A stretch of DNA of 64,000 nucleotides from Desulfosporosinus orientis DSM 765. GTDB lineage: Bacteria; Bacillota; Desulfitobacteriia; Desulfitobacteriales; Desulfitobacteriaceae. The translations under genes and the position numbers were made by a program. Positions 35,011 to 42,750 of the stretch are shown here, one piece after another (the first letter of the stretch is position 1; the number at the start of each line of letters is the position of its first letter). The notes under the pieces were generated by a model. The model saw only the letters and a program-made list of their open reading frames with translations, had not been told where the DNA came from and made no database searches. The DNA is taken from the NCBI RefSeq assembly GCF_000235605.1, contig NC_016584.1, positions 4,322,001 to 4,386,000 on the forward strand, read 5' to 3'.

Positions 35011-36061
35011 AAGGAGTTATTGCCCATTTGACACAACCGTCTTTTTGGTGTCCAAAAACATCGTAACCTTTCAAAATATCATTTAAAGGTTTTTTGTGTG
35101 TTAGCATAAAACGTGCATCGAGTTTACCTTCTAGAATTTTTTGAAGCATTTCTCCAATACCTTCTCCTTTATGAATTCCCATTTTTATGGTAAGGTTCTT
35201 AGAGAAAATTTTATCCATGTGTAAGGTTAAAGGCTTAGAAAATACTGCTACTGTGGATACAATTCCGCCAAATTTAGTAATTCTTGTGGCGAGTTCAAAG
35301 GTTTGTTGGACGCCGCCCGATTCGATGGTTACATCCACACCGGCCCCGTTGGTGATCTCTTTAATTCTCTCTTTAACATTTTCAGTGCCTGAATTGATGA
35401 CCGCATCAACGGCATGATGACGTTGTAAAAGCTCTAAACGCTCAGGCAACAAATCAATGGCAATGACTTTCTTTGCTCCAAATATTGATTTGGCAATTAA
35501 ACAAGCTGACATTCCAACGGGTCCAACACCGATAACGGCAACTATTTTTTCAGGATTAACTTCCGCATTTTTCACGCCAAACCAACCAGTTGCTAACATA
35601 TCAGGTATGAGAATGACATCTTCTTCGTTTAAGTCGCTAGGAATGGGTATGCAGAACATGTCCGCTTTGGGTATCAGCACATATTCTGCTTGTGACCCTT
35701 CGAGTTCCCCAACACCAAATATACCATATTTTTCACATAAGCTTGGCATGCCGCTTTTGCACATTTTGCATTGGCCACAGAATACAGCTGGAAAAACAAT
35801 ACAACGCATACCAGGTTTTATACGTTTAACCTCAGCGCCAGTTTCCACGATTTCAACGCAAAACTCATGGCCTACAATTTTGGGGTTGGGTGCGGTTGGA
35901 ATATGTCCTTGCACCATATGAATATCACTGGTACAAATTGCTGCTAAAGTAACTTTACCAATAGCATCCGTGGGGTTGGTAATTTTAGGTACCGGCACAT
36001 CATCTAAGCTATAGTTGCCTGGCCCATGATAGACCAGAGCTTTCATTGTCTCCTGCAACAT
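34994..36061 (-). CDS. Zinc-dependent medium-chain alcohol dehydrogenase
   Basis: A 355-residue MDR-family enzyme. Catalytic zinc ligands are in AAICTSD and GHEF, the structural zinc cluster is CGQCKMCKSGMPSLC, and the NAD(P) loop is VIGVGPVGMSAC. Secondary-alcohol or threonine-dehydrogenase-like members share this layout; the Cys-Thr-Ser-Asp motif fits secondary alcohols such as isopropanol. The start at 36061 could also be the ATG five codons downstream (MKALVYHGPGNY). A palindromic operator sits at its promoter. Confidence 0.85.
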   Translation of the reverse strand: MLQETMKALVYHGPGNYSLDDVPVPKITNPTDAIGKVTLAAICTSDIHMVQGHIPTAPNPKIVGHEFCVEIVETGAEVKRIKPGMRCIVFPAVFCGQCKMCKSGMPSLCEKYGIFGVGELEGSQAEYVLIPKADMFCIPIPSDLNEEDVILIPDMLATGWFGVKNAEVNPEKIVAVIGVGPVGMSACLIAKSIFGAKKVIAIDLLPERLELLQRHHAVDAVINSGTENVKERIKEITNGAGVDVTIESGGVQQTFELATRITKFGGIVSTVAVFSKPLTLHMDKIFSKNLTIKMGIHKGEGIGEMLQKILEGKLDARFMLTHKKPLNDILKGYDVFGHQKDGCVKWAITPYERDS

Positions 36062-36098
36062 CTCTTCAACTCCTTAGTATTGTTTTTAACATGTAAGA

Positions 36099-36132
36099 AT
36101 GAATGTTCATTCATAATCTTCTAAATATTATA
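36099..36132 (-). promoter_or_regulatory. Promoter and TetR-like operator of the alcohol dehydrogenase gene
   Basis: ATGAATGTTCATTCAT (36099-36114) has 7-bp arms around TT, a form common for TetR-family operators. A minus-strand TATAAT is at 36127-36132, so the palindrome covers the start site and would repress. The regulator is not in the immediate neighbourhood. Confidence 0.5.
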
Positions 36133-36262
36133 ACACAAAGATTAAATTTTTAAATATTCCAACTTGTATTTCTAGTAAAAAATTTACCGGGGCTTAAGTA
36201 TTTATCCGGTTCCAAATGAATATCTTTTCTTTCTTTTGGTCGGGAGGATATGCTTGAAGAAA

Positions 36263-36305
36263 AGCAAACAAGATGAGAGGAAAATAACCTCTCATCTTGT
36301 TTGCT
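36263..36305 (-). terminator. polC terminator
   Basis: AGCAAACAAGATGAGAGG (36263-36280) and its exact 18-base complement (36288-36305) form a strong hairpin 38 bases after the polC stop, followed on the minus strand by TTTTCTTC. Confidence 0.85.
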
Positions 36306-36342
36306 ATAGGGGGAAAAACCAAAGGGGGTTTTTGTTCTCTGC

Positions 36343-39300
36343 TTAAATCACATCGAAAAGGCTCATCTGATCACTTTCAGGTATTCCTTTAAAGCAGCCA
36401 AACTTCCGCAGGGAATCGATGGTGGAATTCCCGATTTTAGCCCGCTTCTTCACATCCTCTATGGAGTTAAAGGCCTTTTCCTGGGCTGCGTTATAGAGAC
36501 CTTCGGCTGCAACGGTTCCCATGCCGGATATGCTGTTGATGGGCGGCCTTATGCCCGCCTCCTCCACCAGGAATTTAGTGGCATGGGATTGGTATAAATC
36601 AATGGGCAGGAATTTAAAGCCCCGTTCATACATTTCCAAAACCAGTTCCAAGTCATCGTACATATCCTTGTCTTTAGGGGTAGCCTGGTTGCCCAGGGCC
36701 TCAATTTCCTTCATTTTGGACTTAACCTTTTCTTTGCCGAAGATCATAAATTCTGCGTCAAAGGCTTTGGCACGAATGGTGAAATAAGCTGCATAATAAG
36801 CCTGAGGGATGTGCACCTTGAACCAGGCTATGCGGAAGGCCATCATAACATAGGCGGCAGCGTGGGCTTTAGGGAACATGTATTTGATTTTCCGGCAGGA
36901 ATCAATATACCATTCCGGCACCTGATGCTCCCTCATCAAGGCTTCATATTCAGCCCATTTTTCAGGGTTGGACAAAGCCTTGCCTTTACGTACCAGCTCC
37001 ATGATCTTAAAAGCCGTGTTGGGGGGCAGGCCCTTTTTGATTAAATACGTCATAATTTCATCCCGGGTACACACGGCTTCACTGAGGGTCACGGTTCCAG
37101 CATCGATTAGGTCCTTGGCATTTCCCAGCCACACATCCGTTCCATGGGAGAGACCGGATATACAAATTAAATCTTCGAAGGCTTTAGGCATGGTATCTAA
37201 AAGCATTCCTCTGACGAACTTGGTCCCAAACTCAGGAATTCCAAAGGTTCCGACCTTGGAATTAATCTGCTCCGGGGTTACCACTAAAGCTTCCGTAGAG
37301 GAAAATATGGACATGGTCTCCTTATCATCCATGGGTATGGTTAGAGGGTCCACTCCGGTGATATCTTGAAGCATTCGTATGACCGTCGGATCATCGTGAC
37401 CCAGGATATCCAGCTTTAATAGATTTTGGTCAATAGAGTGATAATCAAAATGGGTAGTTATGATATCCGAATTGGGGTCATCCGCAGGATGCTGTACTGG
37501 GCAAAATTCAAAGATTTCCCGTCCCTTGGGCACGACAATGATTCCACCCGGGTGCTGACCAGAGGTTCTCTTGATCCCGGTACAGCCTTTAGAGATTCTC
37601 AGAGTTTCTGCCTTGTTAACGGTAAGATTTTTTTCCTCATAATACTTTTTTACGTAGCCAAAGGCTGTTTTATCGGCGATCGTACCGATAGTTCCGGCTT
37701 TAAAGGTTGTACCCTTGCCAAAGATAACCTCCGTATATTTATGGGCCCTGGCCTGGTATTCTCCTGAGAAGTTCAAATCAATATCAGGCTCTTTATCACC
37801 ATTGAAGCCTAAGAAGGTCTCAAAGGGGATATCGATGCCATCCTTGGCTAGTTTTTCGCCGCAGACCGGACACACCTTATCCGGCAAGTCAAAGCCGATT
37901 TTAATGCCATAATCGGAGAAGTCGGAATACCGGCAGCTGGGACAGCGATAGTGGGCCTGGAGGGCATTGACTTCCGTAATACCCGTCAAATAGGCAACCA
38001 CTGAGGAACCCACAGACCCTCGAGAGCCCACCAGATAGCCGTCCTCATTGGATTTCCAAACCAGTTTTTGCGCGATGATATACATGACCGAGAAGCCGTT
38101 TTTAATGATGGAATCCAGCTCTTTATCCAGCCTTTGCTGGACAATTTCCGGCAAGGGATCGCCATAGAGGGCATGAGCCTTCTCATAAGTAATATCCTTA
38201 ATGGTCTGCTCGCAGCCTTCAATATGAGGCGGGCATTTCTCCGCTGAGATCGGACTAATCCTCTCACACAGATCGGCTATGCGATTGGGGTTGGTGACCA
38301 CTACCTCATAGGCCTTTGTTGAACCTAAATACGAAAACTCCTCCAGCATCTCCTCGGTCGTTTTTAAATATAAGGGGGCCTGATTATCGGCATCCTTAAA
38401 GCCTTGACCGGTTTCCAGGATTCGCCGGTAGATCTCATCCTCCGGATCCAGGAAGTGAACATCCCCCGTGGCCACCACAGGCTTATTTAATTTTTCACCC
38501 AATGCCACAATTTTGCGGTTGATTTCCTTTAAATAGTCTTTCCCAGGCACTTGCTCTGTTCTGACCAGATAATCATTGTTCCCTAGGGGCTGGATTTCCA
38601 AATAATCATAGTCCTTGGCAATGGCTTCGATTTCCTCCTCAGATTTGCCCAGTAAGATGGCCTGATAAAGTTCCCCTTCACTACAGGCACTGCCCAGGAT
38701 TAATCCTTCGGAGTATTTTTTGTAAAGACTCTTTAAGATCCTCGGTTTTTTATAAAAATAATCTAAGTGGGAATAGGAAACCAGCTTATATAAGTTCTTT
38801 AACCCCACATAGTCCTTGGCTAAAATGATGGCATGATAGGTTTTAAGCTTCTTATACTCTTCTCTTTTCGCCTCTTCATCCGTACCATAGCGATCGATAT
38901 CCTCCAGGGTTTCAGCTCCCCGTTGTTTAAGTTTTTCCAGCATGACATTAAAAACCTTAACCGTTGTATCCACATCATCTAAGGCCCTGTGAGCTACCTC
39001 CACTTTGAAACCAAGGTTCTTAGCGATTCTGCCTAATTTATAGGTTTTGTAATCAGGAAAGAGCTCCTTAGCTAAAGACAAGGTATCCAAATAGGTGTAA
39101 TCAAAGTCATAACCTAAGACCCTGGCATTATGCTTTAAGAAGCCGATATCAAATTCAGCATTATGAGCCACCAAAACGCTTCCCTCGATAAAATCCAGCA
39201 GTTTAGGAAAAACCTGTTCGATGGTTTCCGCATCTTTTACCATCTCATCGGTGATGTTGGTAACCTCTACCACCCTGGCCGGGATCGGCTTTTCCGGATT

Positions 39301-40677
39301 AACAAAGCAGCTGAACTCGTCGATGACTTTGCCGTCTTTAAATTTCATGATTCCTATTTCCGTGATTTTTTCCGTTACAGGGGAAAAGCCGGTGGTTTCT
39401 AAGTCCAACACACAATAAGTCGTATCAATGCTCTGACCCTTGGGGTTAGATAGGGATGGTTTTTTGTCCGGTGCCAAATAGGCTTCCACTCCATAAATAA
39501 CCTTCATGTCCGGATTATCTCGTCCTAAGAGCTTATGGGCCTCAGGAAAAGACTGCACCACACCATGGTCCGTAATGGCAATGGACTTCATCCCCCAGCT
39601 CATCGCTCTTTTAATCAGATCCGTGGCACTGCTCATAGCATCCATCTGACTCATTTGGGTATGCATATGCAGCTCCACCCGCTTCTCCTCTGCCCTATCC
39701 TGCCGCTGAGCTTTCTTCATGCCCACTGTTTCCACAATGGTATTGGCAATAAGCTCAATATCCCCAGAAAACTGACTAAAGCCGGCATTTCCAGCAAGCT
39801 TGACACCCTTAGCCTTTTTAAGCCTGGATAGTACTTCTCCATCTTCACCGGGTTTGATGAAGGCTTTACAAGTCATGGAACTTGAGCCGTCATATAAATC
39901 AAAGGAAATTAAGGTCTTGCCGCTTTTTAATTCCTTGGCCTCGATATTGGACAGTTCACCCTGGAGAGCTATCTTGCCCTCATCCGGCGTAATATCCGTA
40001 ATTTTAATAATCTTGTCCTTGATCGTTGAGTTTCTGCCTAAAATCAAGGAAGGGTCCCCTTTTTTCCCGTCGCTCTCTCCTTTAATTTCCGGCTTGATTG
40101 GTGCAGCTTCCTTGGGTAATTCCGGGACGGTTGCTGCCGCCGCTTCCTGCAGAAGCTGAATTTCCTTTTCTTGTGTATCTTCTTGCAGCCTTTTCAGGTC
40201 TTCACTGCTGACATTATCCACAAAATTTATGTGATAGGTGGCATTATAAAGGCTTTTGATAGCATCTTGGATGATTTTATCGTAACCCCTCGCTTTTAAT
40301 AAGTAAGATACTGCTGTTTTAAAGGTAAATTTAACGACCTGATTTTGAGCTATTTCATAATCACAAGTTTTAAGTGCTCCTTTTAAAACCGGATGATTAT
40401 CGGCCAACAAGGACAAAATATTTTGGAGTTCCTCTTCTAAAGGCTTTCTATGAATTCCTTCAGGGTAAGTAACCGTAATGGTTGAGTCGTTTAAGCCTAA
40501 TCGTTCTCTGATAAACCGGTTAAGGGCTTCAATGTCTCTTGCCTCAATATATTGATCAGAGCTAATTTCTATCTCCAGGGTTTTCGTACTTTTAGTTAAG
40601 ACCACTGCTTGTACAATAGCAGTATTAAGGTTGCCCTCTGAGTGATAATCGCTGAAAATTTCACCTATTCGTTTCAT
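36343..40677 (-). CDS. polC: DNA polymerase III PolC (Gram-positive replicative polymerase)
   Basis: A 1444-residue protein, the usual PolC length. Order: N-terminal region, OB fold (about 225-320), PHP domain (VELHMHTQMSQMDAMSSATDL, about 332), interrupted by a DEDD 3'-5' exonuclease (YCVLDLETTGFSPVTEKITEIG, about 420-590), then the palm with PDIDLNFSGEYQ and the C-terminal tHhH/beta-binding part ending SDQMSLFDV. It is the main replicative polymerase of low-GC Gram-positives. It is monocistronic, divergent from the selenoprotein gene, with a small hairpin (40722-40749) upstream. Confidence 0.97.
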   Translation of the reverse strand: MKRIGEIFSDYHSEGNLNTAIVQAVVLTKSTKTLEIEISSDQYIEARDIEALNRFIRERLGLNDSTITVTYPEGIHRKPLEEELQNILSLLADNHPVLKGALKTCDYEIAQNQVVKFTFKTAVSYLLKARGYDKIIQDAIKSLYNATYHINFVDNVSSEDLKRLQEDTQEKEIQLLQEAAAATVPELPKEAAPIKPEIKGESDGKKGDPSLILGRNSTIKDKIIKITDITPDEGKIALQGELSNIEAKELKSGKTLISFDLYDGSSSMTCKAFIKPGEDGEVLSRLKKAKGVKLAGNAGFSQFSGDIELIANTIVETVGMKKAQRQDRAEEKRVELHMHTQMSQMDAMSSATDLIKRAMSWGMKSIAITDHGVVQSFPEAHKLLGRDNPDMKVIYGVEAYLAPDKKPSLSNPKGQSIDTTYCVLDLETTGFSPVTEKITEIGIMKFKDGKVIDEFSCFVNPEKPIPARVVEVTNITDEMVKDAETIEQVFPKLLDFIEGSVLVAHNAEFDIGFLKHNARVLGYDFDYTYLDTLSLAKELFPDYKTYKLGRIAKNLGFKVEVAHRALDDVDTTVKVFNVMLEKLKQRGAETLEDIDRYGTDEEAKREEYKKLKTYHAIILAKDYVGLKNLYKLVSYSHLDYFYKKPRILKSLYKKYSEGLILGSACSEGELYQAILLGKSEEEIEAIAKDYDYLEIQPLGNNDYLVRTEQVPGKDYLKEINRKIVALGEKLNKPVVATGDVHFLDPEDEIYRRILETGQGFKDADNQAPLYLKTTEEMLEEFSYLGSTKAYEVVVTNPNRIADLCERISPISAEKCPPHIEGCEQTIKDITYEKAHALYGDPLPEIVQQRLDKELDSIIKNGFSVMYIIAQKLVWKSNEDGYLVGSRGSVGSSVVAYLTGITEVNALQAHYRCPSCRYSDFSDYGIKIGFDLPDKVCPVCGEKLAKDGIDIPFETFLGFNGDKEPDIDLNFSGEYQARAHKYTEVIFGKGTTFKAGTIGTIADKTAFGYVKKYYEEKNLTVNKAETLRISKGCTGIKRTSGQHPGGIIVVPKGREIFEFCPVQHPADDPNSDIITTHFDYHSIDQNLLKLDILGHDDPTVIRMLQDITGVDPLTIPMDDKETMSIFSSTEALVVTPEQINSKVGTFGIPEFGTKFVRGMLLDTMPKAFEDLICISGLSHGTDVWLGNAKDLIDAGTVTLSEAVCTRDEIMTYLIKKGLPPNTAFKIMELVRKGKALSNPEKWAEYEALMREHQVPEWYIDSCRKIKYMFPKAHAAAYVMMAFRIAWFKVHIPQAYYAAYFTIRAKAFDAEFMIFGKEKVKSKMKEIEALGNQATPKDKDMYDDLELVLEMYERGFKFLPIDLYQSHATKFLVEEAGIRPPINSISGMGTVAAEGLYNAAQEKAFNSIEDVKKRAKIGNSTIDSLRKFGCFKGIPESDQMSLFDVI

Positions 40678-40839
40678 GTACTTCGTCAGTCTCTCCTAAA
40701 AATTTTTGATTTAGTAAAAACAGACACGACTTGGAACTAAATCGTGTCTTATCTAATCTTATCACTAAAGGCCTTCCTCTGGAAAGGCAAATTTATCACA
40801 TAGAGGAAATAACAGCTTACGAAAAGTTCTGTCTCTAAA

Positions 40840-40868
40840 TTGACAGAGAAAAAGCATTCTTCTATAAT
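40840..40868 (+). promoter_or_regulatory. Consensus sigma-A promoter of the selenoprotein gene
   Basis: TTGACA (40840-40845), 17 bp, TATAAT (40863-40868): both hexamers are perfect. The start should be near 40875, inside a palindrome. Confidence 0.85.
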
Positions 40869-40897
40869 CCTATTATACCCCCAATAGGTATAATAGG
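40869..40897 (+). promoter_or_regulatory. Palindromic operator at the start site, CsoR/CstR-like
   Basis: CCTATTATACC (40869-40879) and GGTATAATAGG (40887-40897) are exact complements around a 7-base centre. The core TATACCCCCAATAGGTATA resembles the C-tract/G-tract operators of CsoR-family repressors (copper or persulfide sensors). Its position just downstream of the -10 suits repression. The regulator is not in the window. Confidence 0.5.
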
Positions 40898-40953
40898 TTC
40901 GTTGATACGAAACACATCCTGCGCATACGCATATGGGAAAGGAGTCTGCGTCT

Positions 40954-41301
40954 ATGAAAAACGTCATTATGTTCACCACACAAACTTGACCGCATTGTTT
41001 TACAGCGAAGAAGTTTCTTTCGCAGCATAAAATTCATTTTGTCGAAAAGGATATAAACCGTGATGAGCAAGCCCGCGTGGAGTTAATCCGCAGAAACGTC
41101 AGCGGAGTTCCTTCTTTTCTAATCGGTGACGAATTAGTAGTCGGTTTCAATCAACAGCGAATTCTGCAGCTCGTCGATCATAGGGTTATAGAATGCGAGA
41201 AATGCAAGGGTAAGATGCGGGTACCCATAAACAAAGGAACACTCCAGGTGACTTGCCCCAAGTGTTCCCATAAATTTAATATTACCCCAGAGAAGACTTA
41301 A
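40954..41301 (+). CDS. Selenoprotein: glutaredoxin-like domain (UPHC) fused to a zinc ribbon
   Basis: The frame from ATG 40954 (GGAAAGGAG upstream) runs 115 codons to TAA 41301 through one TGA at 40987-40989 (residue 12). The N-terminus reads MKNVIMFTTQTUPHCFTAKK: TGA falls on the first Cys of the glutaredoxin CPxC motif, giving U12-P-H-C15. Downstream are the cis-Pro motif GVPSF (51-55) and the VGFN glutathione/thiol region (63-66). A second domain has four Cys (81, 84, 101, 104) as CEKC and CPKC, a zinc ribbon. A standard gene call would start at GTG 41077 and lose the active site. Selenium genes occur at 47.7-50.8 kb. Confidence 0.88.
41005..41023 (+). promoter_or_regulatory. Candidate bacterial SECIS hairpin
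   Basis: GCGAA (41005-41009) and TTCGC (41019-41023) pair around a 9-base loop beginning with G (41010), 21 bases after the TGA. Position, small loop and leading loop G fit bacterial SECIS elements read by SelB. Confidence 0.55.
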
Positions 41302-41335
41302 GTAAAGATTTATAACAGACATTAATAAGATGAAG

Positions 41336-41364
41336 AGCCCTCAGAGCTGAGGGCTTTGTTGTTT
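41336..41364. terminator. Bidirectional terminator between selenoprotein gene and menA
   Basis: AGCCCTCA and TGAGGGCT form an 8-bp stem with a GAGC loop, followed by TTGTTGTTT, between convergent genes. Confidence 0.75.
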
Positions 41365-41381
41365 AATATCACTGTTAGCAC

Positions 41382-42308
41382 TTAAAAGGGTAATTTACTG
41401 AATATCAGGCCTATAGCCATGAGCAGCCCAAAGAATGTATTCGTTTGTGCTGTCAATTTCATGGCGGGCATCAGCGCAATCGGCTCCCTTTTCCCCATGA
41501 ATCCTTTTGTTGCACAGATAGCTTTTGGCATGCTTAGGAAAGCCAAGAGAATCCAGGGAGTAACGATTCCCCTCACGACGAGTCCTACTAACCATAAATA
41601 GGAGAACGCAAACATAATCCCCAGAAAGCCAATCGCTTTTTTGGGCCCTAGTACAATTGGAAGAGTTTTGCGGCCGTTTGCTTTATCGCCATCATGATCG
41701 CGAAGATTGTTACCCAGATTAATTAAACCGACTAAAATGCCGCTGGGTACAGCAACGAGAGTAGCTTTACTCGAGACATAACCAGTTTGAATAAAGAAAG
41801 CAATGAGAATGATTAAAAAACCCATGAATAAACCAGAAAGCAGTTCTCCGAAGGGAGTCGATGAAATCGGCAGCGGCCCGCCGGTATAGAGATAGCCAAC
41901 GGCCATACAAACTAAACCCACTGCAGCAAGCCACCATGACGAAGAGGCACAGATATAAATTCCTAATATAAGTGAGATTCCGTACATGCTAAGAGCGAGA
42001 GTCATAATTAATTGGGGTTTCATGCCATGACGAACAATCCCACCCCCAATTCCGATGGACTTTTCCGTATCCAGACCACGTTGATAATCATAGTATTCGT
42101 TAAAAAGGTTAGTGGCAGCTTGAATAAGAAGGCTGGCAACCATCATCACTATAAATAGACTAAAGTTCATTTTTCCTTCTAAATTGGCTAAAACCGTTCC
42201 AAGTAAAACTGGGACAAAGGCAGCTGTTAATGTATGCGGCCGTATTAATTCCCACCAAATTGTCCATGAGTGCTTTCGAAGGGGTTGTAAATTATTGTTT
42301 AATTGCAT
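41382..42308 (-). CDS. menA: 1,4-dihydroxy-2-naphthoate polyprenyltransferase (UbiA family)
   Basis: About 308 residues with eight or nine membrane segments. ATNLFNEYYDYQRGLDTEKSIG is the first Asp-rich prenyl-diphosphate site (NxxxDxxxD) and NLRDHDGDKANGRKTLPI the second. It prenylates dihydroxynaphthoate in menaquinone synthesis. ATG 42308 follows AGGAGAAAAGAC; longer in-frame starts overlap the HIT gene. No other men genes are adjacent. Other UbiA enzymes are possible but the motif spacing favours MenA. Confidence 0.82.
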   Translation of the reverse strand: MQLNNNLQPLRKHSWTIWWELIRPHTLTAAFVPVLLGTVLANLEGKMNFSLFIVMMVASLLIQAATNLFNEYYDYQRGLDTEKSIGIGGGIVRHGMKPQLIMTLALSMYGISLILGIYICASSSWWLAAVGLVCMAVGYLYTGGPLPISSTPFGELLSGLFMGFLIILIAFFIQTGYVSSKATLVAVPSGILVGLINLGNNLRDHDGDKANGRKTLPIVLGPKKAIGFLGIMFAFSYLWLVGLVVRGIVTPWILLAFLSMPKAICATKGFMGKREPIALMPAMKLTAQTNTFFGLLMAIGLIFSKLPF

Positions 42309-42330
42309 GTCTTTTCTCCTAAATAACTTG

Positions 42331-42720
42331 TCATTCTTCTCCTTCCCCAACATAGGGAACCAAACTCTTCTTGATTTTCCTTATACCGCCGCGGGGATCC
42401 TGAACATCTCCGTAATAACGCGGGATAACATGGACATGCAGATGAAAAATCGTTTGCCCAGCGGCACCTCCCATATTAACCCCGATGTTATAGCCATCGG
42501 GATGAAAGCGATGATCCAGCTCCTCTTTCACTTCTTCGATTAATTTCCAAATACTCATAACTTCTTCCGGGGTCGCATCAAACAAACTAACTAGGTGCCT
42601 TTTCGGGATAATTAGAACATGCCCCTCATTGACTGGATGCTTGTCAAAAAAGGCCACCGCCATTTCATTCTCATTTAGAATTTCTATGTTAGTGAGTTCA
42701 CAAAATACACATTGAGACAA
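42331..42720 (-). CDS. hit: HIT-family nucleotide hydrolase
   Basis: About 129 residues. CVFCELTNIE at the N-terminus (zinc Cys pair) and HLHVHVIPRY, the HxHxH histidine triad, are intact. These proteins hydrolyse dinucleoside polyphosphates or nucleoside phosphoramidates. The start is TTG 42720 behind GGGGGAAAC; the codons upstream do not look like family sequence. It is followed closely by menA and may be cotranscribed with it. Confidence 0.88.
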   Translation of the reverse strand: MSQCVFCELTNIEILNENEMAVAFFDKHPVNEGHVLIIPKRHLVSLFDATPEEVMSIWKLIEEVKEELDHRFHPDGYNIGVNMGGAAGQTIFHLHVHVIPRYYGDVQDPRGGIRKIKKSLVPYVGEGEE

Positions 42721-42750
42721 TTTGTTTCCCCCTGTTATTGTCAATTCTAA

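Noticed and set aside
41077-41301. A 74-residue protein starting at GTG 41077
   Set aside because: It begins in the middle of a glutaredoxin fold and has no ribosome binding site. The longer frame from ATG 40954 across the TGA restores the active site, promoter and ribosome binding site.
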